64,000 nucleotides of DNA from Halorussus aquaticus (lineage in GTDB: Archaea; Halobacteriota; Halobacteria; Halobacteriales; Haladaptataceae). This document shows, piece after piece, positions 43,934 through 50,901 of this stretch (its first letter is position 1; every line of letters starts with the position of its first letter). Location: contig NZ_CP100400.1 of NCBI RefSeq assembly GCF_024218795.1, forward strand, positions 2,480,001 to 2,544,000. Reading direction: 5' to 3'. A program made the translations under genes and the position numbers. The notes beneath the pieces are model-generated. The model was not told where the DNA came from. It saw only the letters and a list, made by a program, of their open reading frames with translations, and did no database searches.

Positions 43934-44308
43934 ATGTCAGTAACTTCCGCCGAAGCCCTGACTGAATTCCTCCAAGACCGCGTCGGCGACCACCTGCGGA
44001 GCGTCATCTACTACGACGAATCCGGGGGTGACGTGCTGTACGTCCGCGACGACGTCGTGGACGAGTACACCGACGACGACATCGAACAGGTCGTCCGCGA
44101 CGTTCGACTGGAAGCCGTCGAGAAACCCCATCAGGAGAGCCTCTACGAACACGGTCCGCTGAACGCGACGATTCGATGCTTCGGCGAAGCCGTGGAGATG
44201 CACTTCCCGCACGACGAGACCAGCGGGACCGCGGTGGCGCTGGACGGCGAGGTGTTCGCGATGCACAACACCTTCATCGGGCAGTGCATGGCCGCGATGG
44301 CCGATTAG
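43934..44308 (+). CDS. Haloarchaeal conserved protein
   Basis: This 124-aa acidic protein is alpha/beta in character: SAEALTEFLQDRVGDHLRSV, SGGDVLYVRDDVVDEYTDDD, QVVRDVRLEAVEKPHQESLY, ATIRCFGEAVEMHFPHDETS, and a final helix (HNTFIGQCMAAMAD). It belongs to a common haloarchaeal uncharacterised family that includes regulators or sensors with a GAF-like size, but no ligand site is evident. No signal or helix is seen. Its stop codon overlaps the stop of the degraded S9 peptidase on the other strand. Confidence 0.78.
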   Translation: MSVTSAEALTEFLQDRVGDHLRSVIYYDESGGDVLYVRDDVVDEYTDDDIEQVVRDVRLEAVEKPHQESLYEHGPLNATIRCFGEAVEMHFPHDETSGTAVALDGEVFAMHNTFIGQCMAAMAD

Positions 44309-44524
44309 TCCTCGTTCGTCGCGGGGTCGTGACGCTCGAACCAGTCCGTGAGCGTCCCGACTTCCGTCGGTCGGTGCGACGAACAGCGAACTGCGGTGGG
44401 TCTCCTCGTCCTCGTCGGTCTCCGTCACGACGAACGCGACGCGCTCGCTGTCCGGGGAGACGACAGGGTTCCGGACGCGGCGCAGGTCGTAGAGGTCACC
44501 CAGTTCGAGCGGTCGGTCTGCCAT
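44305..44524 (-). pseudogene. Remnant of an S9-family peptidase (both ends kept, core deleted)
   Basis: From ATG 44524 the minus strand reads like the start of haloarchaeal S9 (prolyl oligopeptidase/acylaminoacyl peptidase) proteins: ELGDLYDLRRVRNPVVSPDS, ERVAFVVTETDEDEETHRSS, LFVAPTDGS. At about 44350-44365 the sense frame changes, and the second frame gives LTDWFERHDPATNED and TAA (44305-44307), which looks like a C-terminus of the same family. The beta-propeller and the hydrolase domain with its Ser-Asp-His triad are gone, so ~1.8 kb appears to have been deleted with a frameshift at the joint. It cannot encode an enzyme. Confidence 0.72.
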
Positions 44525-44578
44525 GCCACCGAGTTCCGGGGCGACCGGAACAGTTCCGTAGTTTCCGGAGGGGTTCGG

Positions 44579-45784
44579 TCAGGACTCGGTCTCGTCGCGC
44601 ACGAACGCCTCGATGCGGTCGAGTCCCTCCTCGATGCGGTCGAGGCTGTTGGCGAAGCTGATTCGGAGGTAGCCCTCTCCGGCGTCGCCGAACCCGTCGC
44701 CGGGGGCCGTGACGACGCCGTAGTCCGAGAGGAGTCGCTTGGCGACGTCGAAGCTCCCGCCCGGCAGGTCGCTCACGTCGAGGAAGGCGTAGAACGCTCC
44801 CTCGGGCCGCGGACAGGAGACCACCGGCATCTCGGCCACGCGCTCGACCACGAAGTCGCGGCGCTCCGCGAACGCGGCCTTCATCTCGGCGACTGGCTCC
44901 TGCGGTCCGGTGAACGCGGCCAGCGCGGCCTGCTGGCTCACGCTCGACGGGCAGGCGGTCGTGCTCTCGCCGATGTGCGAGACCGCGTCCACGACCGGTT
45001 GAGGTCCCGCGAGCCAACCGAGTCGCCACCCCGTCATGGCGTACGTCTTCGAGCAGGACCCGACCGTCAACACGTTCTCGGGCGACTCGACGTAGGACGC
45101 CGCGCCGCGGAACTCGCGGTCGTAGGTGAGGCGGCCGTACACTTCGTCGGCGACGACGTAGGCGTCGTGGGCCGCGGCGGCGGCGACGACCTCGGCCACG
45201 TCGTCCTCGTCGTAGACCCGGCCGGTCGGATTCGACGGGGAGGTCAGAATCACGGCCGCGGTGTCGTCGCCGATGCGGTCGGTCACGCGCTCGGGGTCGA
45301 GGTCGAACCCGGAGTCGGCGGGGAGCGGGACCGTCACCGGGGTCGCTCCGGCCAACTGGACCTGATTCACGTAGTTGGGCCACGCGGGCGTCGGCACGAC
45401 CACCTCGTCGCCGGGACCGGCGAGCGCCATCATCGAGAGCGAGAGCGCCTCCATCGCGCCGGTGGTGACCGTCACCTGCTCGGGCGCGTACTCGACGCCG
45501 CTCTCGCGGGCCATCGTCTCGGCGATTGCCTCCCGGAGCGGCGGGATACCGGCGTTCTCGGTGTACCGGGTCGCGCCCTCGCGCGCCGCGTCGGCCGCGG
45601 CGTCGACGATGTGGTCGGGCGTGTCGAAGTCGGGTTCGCCGACTTCGAGGCGGACCAGTTCGCGGTCGGACTCGCGTCGGGCCTCCTCGGCGAGACCGAA
45701 CATCACCCGAATCTTCGAGCGTTCGAGACTCCGAGTCCTGTCGGCGAGTCGGGCGGACGCGGCCTGCTGGCTGGCGTCGGACAT
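44579..45784 (-). CDS. Class I/II pyridoxal-phosphate aminotransferase
   Basis: This 401-aa enzyme has the fold-type I pattern: VGEPDFDTPDHIVDAAADAA, TRYTENAGIPPLREAIAETM, TTGAMEALSLSMMALAGPGD, SPSNPTGRVYDE, VVADEVYGRLTYD, and GSCSKTYAMTGWRLGWLAG with the PLP Lys. The C-terminal Arg for the substrate carboxylate is in LRISFANSLDRIEEGLDRIE. It resembles aspartate/aromatic aminotransferases of subgroup I-gamma, but the substrate cannot be fixed. It points away from menB with a 383-nt spacer holding a structured element. No link to menaquinone synthesis is known. Confidence 0.92.
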   Translation of the reverse strand: MSDASQQAASARLADRTRSLERSKIRVMFGLAEEARRESDRELVRLEVGEPDFDTPDHIVDAAADAAREGATRYTENAGIPPLREAIAETMARESGVEYAPEQVTVTTGAMEALSLSMMALAGPGDEVVVPTPAWPNYVNQVQLAGATPVTVPLPADSGFDLDPERVTDRIGDDTAAVILTSPSNPTGRVYDEDDVAEVVAAAAAHDAYVVADEVYGRLTYDREFRGAASYVESPENVLTVGSCSKTYAMTGWRLGWLAGPQPVVDAVSHIGESTTACPSSVSQQAALAAFTGPQEPVAEMKAAFAERRDFVVERVAEMPVVSCPRPEGAFYAFLDVSDLPGGSFDVAKRLLSDYGVVTAPGDGFGDAGEGYLRISFANSLDRIEEGLDRIEAFVRDETES

Positions 45785-46167
45785 GGACGTAGGTCACGGA
45801 GCGGCGGGTGAAGTAAGTTCGCTCCGCGGAAATGGGGACTCGAAAGCACCCCTCGTGGGCCGGGTAACAGAGACCCCCAGCGATGGCCGACCGACGAACC
45901 ACCTCGGGTGGATAAAGGGGCCGGTCGCTCGCGGGCCGCAGGCCCGTGGTCGTCTGAGTCGGCTACTATTCGAGGCGAGCGAAGCGCTGCCGAGAATATC
46001 CGACTCAGCGACCGCGAGCGACCGGGGGCTTTCTAAACCCTCTTCCCCACGTCGTTGTCGTCCGTATCCTCGATGTAGCGACCCGAGTACGGTGCAAAAC
46101 CACCGCATCTCGCTACTCACACCCAGAACAAGCAATCTTTTTCCTCGCACCGACCCCACGCCGACAC
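45785..46167. other. Divergent spacer with a structured element before menB
   Basis: These 383 nt separate the aminotransferase from menB. They hold the stem-rich element at 45921-46025. CAATCTTTTTCC (46133-46144) is a possible menB TATA region ~25-30 nt before ATG 46168. Long frames here are not protein-like. Confidence 0.4.
45921..46025. repeat. Structured intergenic element, possible small RNA
   Basis: CCGGTCGCTCGCGG (45921-45934) pairs perfectly with CCGCGAGCGACCGG (46012-46025), closing a 105-nt unit. Within it are GGGCC-GCA-GGCCC (45933-45945, sharing two bases with the outer arm) and CTGAGTCGG (45954-45962) pairing with CCGACTCAG (46000-46008). TATTC/GAATA and AGCG/CGCT continue the second stem inwards. 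Such a two-branched closed fold is more than expected by chance and may be a small RNA, mRNA leader or cruciform site. Confidence 0.5.
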
Positions 46168-47061
46168 ATGGTATCCGAGATTTTCGACCCTGAGGCGTGG
46201 GAGTCCGCGGGACCGGAGTTCGACGACATCACCTACCACCGGGCGGTCGATTCCGGCACCGTCCGCATCGCCTTCGACCGGCCGGAGGTCCGCAACGCCT
46301 TCCGGCCGAAGACGGTGGACGAACTCTACGACGCCCTCGACCACGCCAAGCGACAGACCGACGTGGGATGCGTCCTGCTCACGGGGAACGGTCCCTCGCC
46401 GAAGGACGGCGGGTGGGCGTTCTGCTCGGGTGGTGACCAGACCGTCCGCGGCGAGGAGGGGTACGAATATCGCGGTGAAGACGGGAAGACGGACCAAGCC
46501 GCCAAGGGCGGCCGCCTCCACATCCTCGAAGTCCAGCGCCTGATTCGCCACATCCCCAAGCCGGTGCTCTGCGTCGTTCCGGGGTGGGCGGTCGGCGGCG
46601 GCCACAGCCTCCACGTCGTCTGTGACATGACCATCGCGAGCGAGGAACACGCCGTCTTCAAGCAGACCGACCCCGACGTGGCGTCGTTCGACGGCGGGTT
46701 CGGGTCGGCGTACCTCGCCAAGCAGGTCGGCCAGAAGAAGGCCCGCGAAGTCTTCTTCCTCGGGAAGAACTACGACGCCGAGGAGGCCGCGGACATGGGC
46801 ATGGTCAACGAGGTGGTGCCCCACGAGGAGTTAGAGGAAGTCGCACTGGAGTGGGCCGAGGAGATGAACGCGAAGAGTCCGACCGCGATGCGGATGCTCA
46901 AGTACGCCTTCAACGCCACCGACGACGGGATGGTCGGCCAGCAGGTGTTCGCGGGAGAGGCGACCCGACTGGCGTACATGACCGACGAGGCCCAAGAGGG
47001 CCGCGACGCCTTCGTGGAGGGTCGGGACCCCGAGTTCGACGAGTTCGACTGGCACTACTGA
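46168..47061 (+). CDS. menB: 1,4-dihydroxy-2-naphthoyl-CoA synthase (MenB)
   Basis: MenB cyclises o-succinylbenzoyl-CoA to 1,4-dihydroxy-2-naphthoyl-CoA. The 297-aa crotonase-fold protein has ITYHRAVDSGTVRIAFDRPE, RNAFRPKTVDELYDALDHAK and FCSGGDQTVRGEEGYEYRGE (oxyanion hole and MenB-specific loop). CVVPGWAVGGGHSLHVVCDM, VFKQTDPDVASFDGGFGSAY and FFLGKNYDAEEAADMGMVNE follow. These segments are typical of MenB rather than other enoyl-CoA hydratases. It is a single gene between the aminotransferase and the Cys-rich peptide gene. Confidence 0.96.
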   Translation: MVSEIFDPEAWESAGPEFDDITYHRAVDSGTVRIAFDRPEVRNAFRPKTVDELYDALDHAKRQTDVGCVLLTGNGPSPKDGGWAFCSGGDQTVRGEEGYEYRGEDGKTDQAAKGGRLHILEVQRLIRHIPKPVLCVVPGWAVGGGHSLHVVCDMTIASEEHAVFKQTDPDVASFDGGFGSAYLAKQVGQKKAREVFFLGKNYDAEEAADMGMVNEVVPHEELEEVALEWAEEMNAKSPTAMRMLKYAFNATDDGMVGQQVFAGEATRLAYMTDEAQEGRDAFVEGRDPEFDEFDWHY

Positions 47062-47157
47062 GTGGGTTCGTGCGGGTCGACTCTCGGACGCGGCCGAACG
47101 CGCTCGAAGCGGAGTAGTGCCGAAGCGCGGAGTCCGCATCTCCGTCAACTAGTGGAT

Positions 47158-47168
47158 AAATTTTTATT
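47158..47168 (+). promoter_or_regulatory. TATA box of the Cys-rich peptide gene
   Basis: AAATTTTTATT ends 25 nt before ATG 47194, which predicts a leaderless or nearly leaderless mRNA of its own. AGGAGTG (47171-47177) lies too far from the start to act as ribosome-binding site. Confidence 0.5.
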
Positions 47169-47193
47169 CTAGGAGTGTTAATTTTCTTCCTCA

Positions 47194-47499
47194 ATGAGAA
47201 GACGTAAACTCCTCCGAGGTATCGCGTCGGGTACCGCTGTCGCGTTCGGCGCTTCGGCCGCCGCCACCGCGTCGGCGACCGAAGTCGAACCGGCCAGCGA
47301 ACTCAGCGTCGAAGAACTCGACGACGACGTCCACGTGACGACGTGGGAAGACGGCGAACGCGTCGATAGGCGGGTCGGCGACATCGACGGCGACATCGAA
47401 GACGTGGTCGCCGACCCGCAGGCCGACTGCTGTAAGGCGTTCTGTCATTCGGACTGTCCCTCGATGTGTGTCTGTTGCGTCTGGGTGACCGACTGCTGA
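47194..47499 (+). CDS. Tat-exported precursor of an eight-cysteine peptide
   Basis: This 101-aa precursor has a Tat signal (MRRRKLLRGIASGTAVAFGA, then SAAATASATE as cleavage region) and an acidic propeptide-like middle (~30-76). The C-terminus has eight Cys among 23 residues at 79, 80, 84, 88, 92, 94, 95 and 101 (CCKAFCHSDCPSM, then CVCCVWVTDC). Tat export carries folded proteins, so disulfides or a metal site could form before export. The plan (Tat signal, acidic spacer, C-terminal Cys-rich peptide) recalls the halocin C8 precursor, but the sequence is not recognisably homologous. It might be a microhalocin, a signal peptide or a metal-binding peptide. No dedicated processing, immunity or export gene is adjacent. 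Confidence 0.8.
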   Translation: MRRRKLLRGIASGTAVAFGASAAATASATEVEPASELSVEELDDDVHVTTWEDGERVDRRVGDIDGDIEDVVADPQADCCKAFCHSDCPSMCVCCVWVTDC

Positions 47500-47658
47500 C
47501 GGGACTGCGACGGGTCTCTACCGGTGAGTTCGGCGTCCGTCGACGGGTCTCCCGTCCGCCGCTCGGTCGGTCGCCCTCGACGGGTCGGCCGGACCCCGTC
47601 CGCGGCCGAACTCGCCCTCGCCCGCCGACTTAAGGCCGTTAAGTCCTAACCGTCGCTC

Positions 47659-48684
47659 ATGACCGACAGTTCTCGGGAGTACGAGGTCGCGGTGGTCGGG
47701 GGCGGACCCGCGGGTCTCACGACCGCGCTGTACACGACCCGACTGGCCCACGACACGGTCGTCGTGAACCGCGGCGGCGGCCGGGCCGCGATGATGGCCG
47801 ACACGCACAACGTCATCGGCGTCACCGAAGACGTGTCGGGCAAGGAACTGCTCCGGACCGCTCGCGAACAGATTCAGCGGTACGGGGCCGACTACGTCAA
47901 GGACTTCGTGGAGTCGGTCGAGCGCGGAGCGGACGGCCGCTTCCGGCTCTCGACCGGCGAGGAGGACCCGGATCTCGTGGCCGACCGGGTCGTCCTCGCG
48001 ACCGGATTCAACGACGTGCGGCCCGACCCGCCGCTCCCGCCGACCGGCCGCGGACTCCACTGGTGTCTCCACTGCGACGCCTACATGTTCGTCGACGAAC
48101 CGGTGTACGTGATGGGAACCGGCGAATCGGCCGCCCACGTCGCGATGATTATGCTCAACTTCACCGACGAGGTGGACCTGCTGACCCGCGGCGACGACCC
48201 CGAGTGGAGCGACGAGACCGACCGCCAACTCCGGGCGCACCCGGTCGAAATCGTCGAGGACGAGGTCGTCGGGATGGAGAAGGGCGACGACGGGTGGCTG
48301 GCCGGGTTCGAGTTCGAGGACGGGACCTTCCGCGAGTACCGCGGCGGGTTCCCGATGTACGGGTCGGACTACAACGCGGAACTGGCCGACCAGTTGGGGT
48401 GCGAGCGCACCGACGACGGGAACGTGGCGGTCGGCGAGGCGGGCGAGACCAGCGTCTCCGGCGTCTACGCGGTCGGCGACCTCACGCCGGGCCACAACCA
48501 GATTCCGGTGGCGATGGGCGAGGGCGCGAAGGCCGGAATCGACATCCACTACGGTCTCCGGGAGTTCCCGAAGTCCGTCGAAGAGATAGAGGCCGAGGGC
48601 GGAGTCTCGGCCGACGAGGTGCCGAGCATCTCCGAGGAGTTGCGCGAGGCGGCCCGCGAGTTCCGGGCTGCGGGCGACGACTGA
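47659..48684 (+). CDS. Thioredoxin-reductase-like FAD/NAD(P) oxidoreductase
   Basis: This 341-aa flavoprotein has the FAD-binding VVGGGPAGLTTALYTTRLAH and TGKELL-type region. A redox-active CxxC follows in HWCLHCDAYMF, at the place of CATC in thioredoxin reductase. MGTGESAAHVAMIML (second dinucleotide site) and GVYAVGDLTPGHNQIPVAMG (FAD) complete it. The NAD(P) phosphate-binding Arg pair of classic TrxR is not obvious, so the electron donor is uncertain. A ~40-residue acidic tail extends beyond the family core. It may reduce a thioredoxin, or act as a dithiol oxidase. It lies 160 nt after the Cys-rich peptide gene and 151 nt before menA, on the same strand. Confidence 0.9.
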   Translation: MTDSSREYEVAVVGGGPAGLTTALYTTRLAHDTVVVNRGGGRAAMMADTHNVIGVTEDVSGKELLRTAREQIQRYGADYVKDFVESVERGADGRFRLSTGEEDPDLVADRVVLATGFNDVRPDPPLPPTGRGLHWCLHCDAYMFVDEPVYVMGTGESAAHVAMIMLNFTDEVDLLTRGDDPEWSDETDRQLRAHPVEIVEDEVVGMEKGDDGWLAGFEFEDGTFREYRGGFPMYGSDYNAELADQLGCERTDDGNVAVGEAGETSVSGVYAVGDLTPGHNQIPVAMGEGAKAGIDIHYGLREFPKSVEEIEAEGGVSADEVPSISEELREAAREFRAAGDD

Positions 48685-48835
48685 GAGGGTGTCCTGATTC
48701 GCGCCTCCGTTTACGTTCTTCTGGCGATAAGGAGTGGATACGAACGAAGAGCGGTTCTCTCGGTGACTTCGATTCGACAGCGCTCGCTCCGTCCAAACCG
48801 CAGATGCTATTGTTCGGTCGCCGTAACTGCCGACA

Positions 48836-49777
48836 ATGAGCGACATGGCTACCGAACACTCCCGCCGCGAGGCGTGGCTGATGGCCGCCCGGCCGCACAC
48901 GCTCCCGGCGGCCGCGGCACCCGTCATCGTCGGCGTCGGTCTCGCCGTCCACGAGGGCCTGTTCGCGCCGCTCCCGGCGCTGGCGGCGTTCGTCGGCGCG
49001 GCACTCATCCAGATCGGCACCAACTTCGCGAACGACTACTACGACGCCGTGAAGGGCGTGGACACCGACGACCGCGAGGGGTTCACCCGCGTCACCCAAT
49101 CCGGACTCATCCCGCCGAACGAGGTCAAGCGCGCGATGTACGCCACGTTCGGGTTGGCGATACTCGTCGGCGCGTATCTGGTCGCCGTCGGCGGTCTCCC
49201 CATCCTCGTCGTCGGTCTCGCCAGCGTGGTCTCCGGCATCGCCTACGCCGGGGGACCGTACCCCCTCGGGTCGCACGGTCTCGGCGACCTGTTCGTCTTC
49301 GTCTTCTTCGGCGTCGTCGCGGTGATGGGCACGTTCTACGTGCAGGCCGCCAGCGTGGTTTCCGGGACTTTCCCCACGGGGATTCCGGCGGGCACGGTCA
49401 CGTTCGGCGCGTTCCTCGCCAGTCTCCCGGTCGCGGCCATCTCCACGAACATCCTCGTGGTCAACAACGTCCGGGACCTCGAAACCGACCGCGAGGCGGG
49501 CAAGCGGACCCTCGCCGTCCTGCTCGGCTACCGGGCGAGCAGGGCCGAGTTCGTCGGTCTGCTGGCGCTCTCCTACGCGATTCCGGTCTGGTTCTGGCTG
49601 GCGCGGGGTCACTCTCTCGAAGTTCTCCTACCGCTCGCGACCCTGCCGTACGCCGCGTCGGTCGCGCGGACCGTCCTCACCGACAGTTCGGGCGAGGCGC
49701 TGAACCCCGCGCTTGAGCGCACCGGGAAACTGCTGGCCGGACACTCGGTGCTGTTCGCGCTGGGCCTGATAGCGTGA
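48836..49777 (+). CDS. menA: 1,4-dihydroxy-2-naphthoate polyprenyltransferase (MenA)
   Basis: MenA is a membrane UbiA-family enzyme that attaches a polyprenyl chain to DHNA with loss of CO2. The 313-aa protein has about nine helices. Its two Asp-rich motifs are [20 protein letters not shown] and [20 protein letters not shown], which hold the Mg-diphosphate of the prenyl donor. [20 protein letters not shown] near the N-terminus is characteristic of MenA. The gene overlaps menC (GTGA at 49774-49777), so menA, menC and menE form one operon. Confidence 0.95.
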   Translation: MSDMATEHSRREAWLMAARPHTLPAAAAPVIVGVGLAVHEGLFAPLPALAAFVGAALIQIGTNFANDYYDAVKGVDTDDREGFTRVTQSGLIPPNEVKRAMYATFGLAILVGAYLVAVGGLPILVVGLASVVSGIAYAGGPYPLGSHGLGDLFVFVFFGVVAVMGTFYVQAASVVSGTFPTGIPAGTVTFGAFLASLPVAAISTNILVVNNVRDLETDREAGKRTLAVLLGYRASRAEFVGLLALSYAIPVWFWLARGHSLEVLLPLATLPYAASVARTVLTDSSGEALNPALERTGKLLAGHSVLFALGLIA

Positions 49778-50901
49778 TATCCATGAACGCCGAACTCCGG
49801 CCCTTCTCGCTCCCGCTCTCTGACCCGCTCGACACGGCCCGGGGGACCATCGAGCGCCGCGACGGACTGCTCCTCAGGTTGGAAACGGAGGATACGGCCG
49901 CCGAACCAGCACCCGAGGGCGTCACGGTCGGCGTCGGCGAGGCGACGCCGCTCCCGGGGTGGACCGAACACTACGACGAGTGCGAGTCCGTCCTCGCCGA
50001 CGCCGCCGAGGCGGTGGACGGCGGAGCGGACCCCGCCGACCTGCTCGCCGACCTCGATTCGACCTCGGCCGCGCGCCACGCGCTCGACCTCGCGCTCGCG
50101 GACCTGCACGCTTCGCGCGATGGCGTCCCGCTCTACCGATACCTCGCAGAGTACGACCGGAGCGCGTCCGACCCCGAAACGACGGACCCCGAAACGGCCG
50201 ACAGCGACCTATGCACACTCGTGAAGAGTGTCCCGGTCAACGCGACGGTCGGCGACGCCGGAGTCGAGGAGACCGTCGCGGAGGCCGAGCGCGCCGCGGA
50301 GGCCGGGTTCGAGTGCCTGAAGCTGAAGGTCGGCGCTCGCCCGCTGTCGGCCGACGTGGAGCGAGTCGAAGCCGTGAGTGAGGCGCTCCCCGCGGTCGAA
50401 TTCCGGGCCGACGCCAACGCGGCGTGGACCCGCCAGCAGGCCCAGCAGTTTTTGGACGCCGCAGGCGACCGACTGGCCTACGTGGAGCAACCGCTGCCCG
50501 CGACCGACCTCGCGGGTCTCGCCGCGCTCTCCGGGCCGGTCGCGCTGGACGAGACGCTGGCGGCGGTCGAGTTCGAAGACGGCCTCGACGCGAATCCGGA
50601 GGCGGTCGTCCTGAAACCGATGGCGCTGGGCGGTCCCCGTCGGGCGGTCGAACTCGCCGAGCGCGCCCGCGAAGAGGGAATCTCGCCGGTCGTGACGACC
50701 ACCATCGACGGCGCGGTGGCCCGGACCGCCGCGGTCCACGTCGCGGCCGCGATTCCGGACGTTCCGGCTTGCGGACTGGCGACGCGCAAACTGCTCGAAT
50801 CCGACCTCGGCCCGGACATCGCGCCGGTCGCGGACGGTCGGGCGGTCGTGCCGCAGGGCGCGGGCAACGGCACCGCGGACACGTGGGGGTACCATGACTG
50901 A
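49774..50901 (+). CDS. menC: o-Succinylbenzoate synthase (MenC)
   Basis: MenC dehydrates SHCHC to o-succinylbenzoate and belongs to the enolase superfamily. The 375-aa protein has the KxK pair (CLKLKVG, Lys ~183 and ~185) and Mg ligands in FRADANAAW, LAYVEQPLPATDL and PVALDETLAA. The second catalytic Lys is in VLKPMALGGPRRAVEL. TTTIDGAVARTAAVHVAAAI and GLATRKLLESDL follow. An acidic insertion (~140-150, SDPETTDPETADSD) is extra. Start may be GTG 49774, overlapping the menA stop, or ATG 49783 three codons later. It overlaps menE by 8 nt. Confidence 0.94.
   Translation: MISMNAELRPFSLPLSDPLDTARGTIERRDGLLLRLETEDTAAEPAPEGVTVGVGEATPLPGWTEHYDECESVLADAAEAVDGGADPADLLADLDSTSAARHALDLALADLHASRDGVPLYRYLAEYDRSASDPETTDPETADSDLCTLVKSVPVNATVGDAGVEETVAEAERAAEAGFECLKLKVGARPLSADVERVEAVSEALPAVEFRADANAAWTRQQAQQFLDAAGDRLAYVEQPLPATDLAGLAALSGPVALDETLAAVEFEDGLDANPEAVVLKPMALGGPRRAVELAERAREEGISPVVTTTIDGAVARTAAVHVAAAIPDVPACGLATRKLLESDLGPDIAPVADGRAVVPQGAGNGTADTWGYHD

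Noticed and set aside
43937-44304. Continuation of the S9 frame to give a 195-aa protein
   Set aside because: Beyond ~44350 this frame lies antisense to a well-supported 124-aa gene and has the Arg-rich look of a shadow frame.
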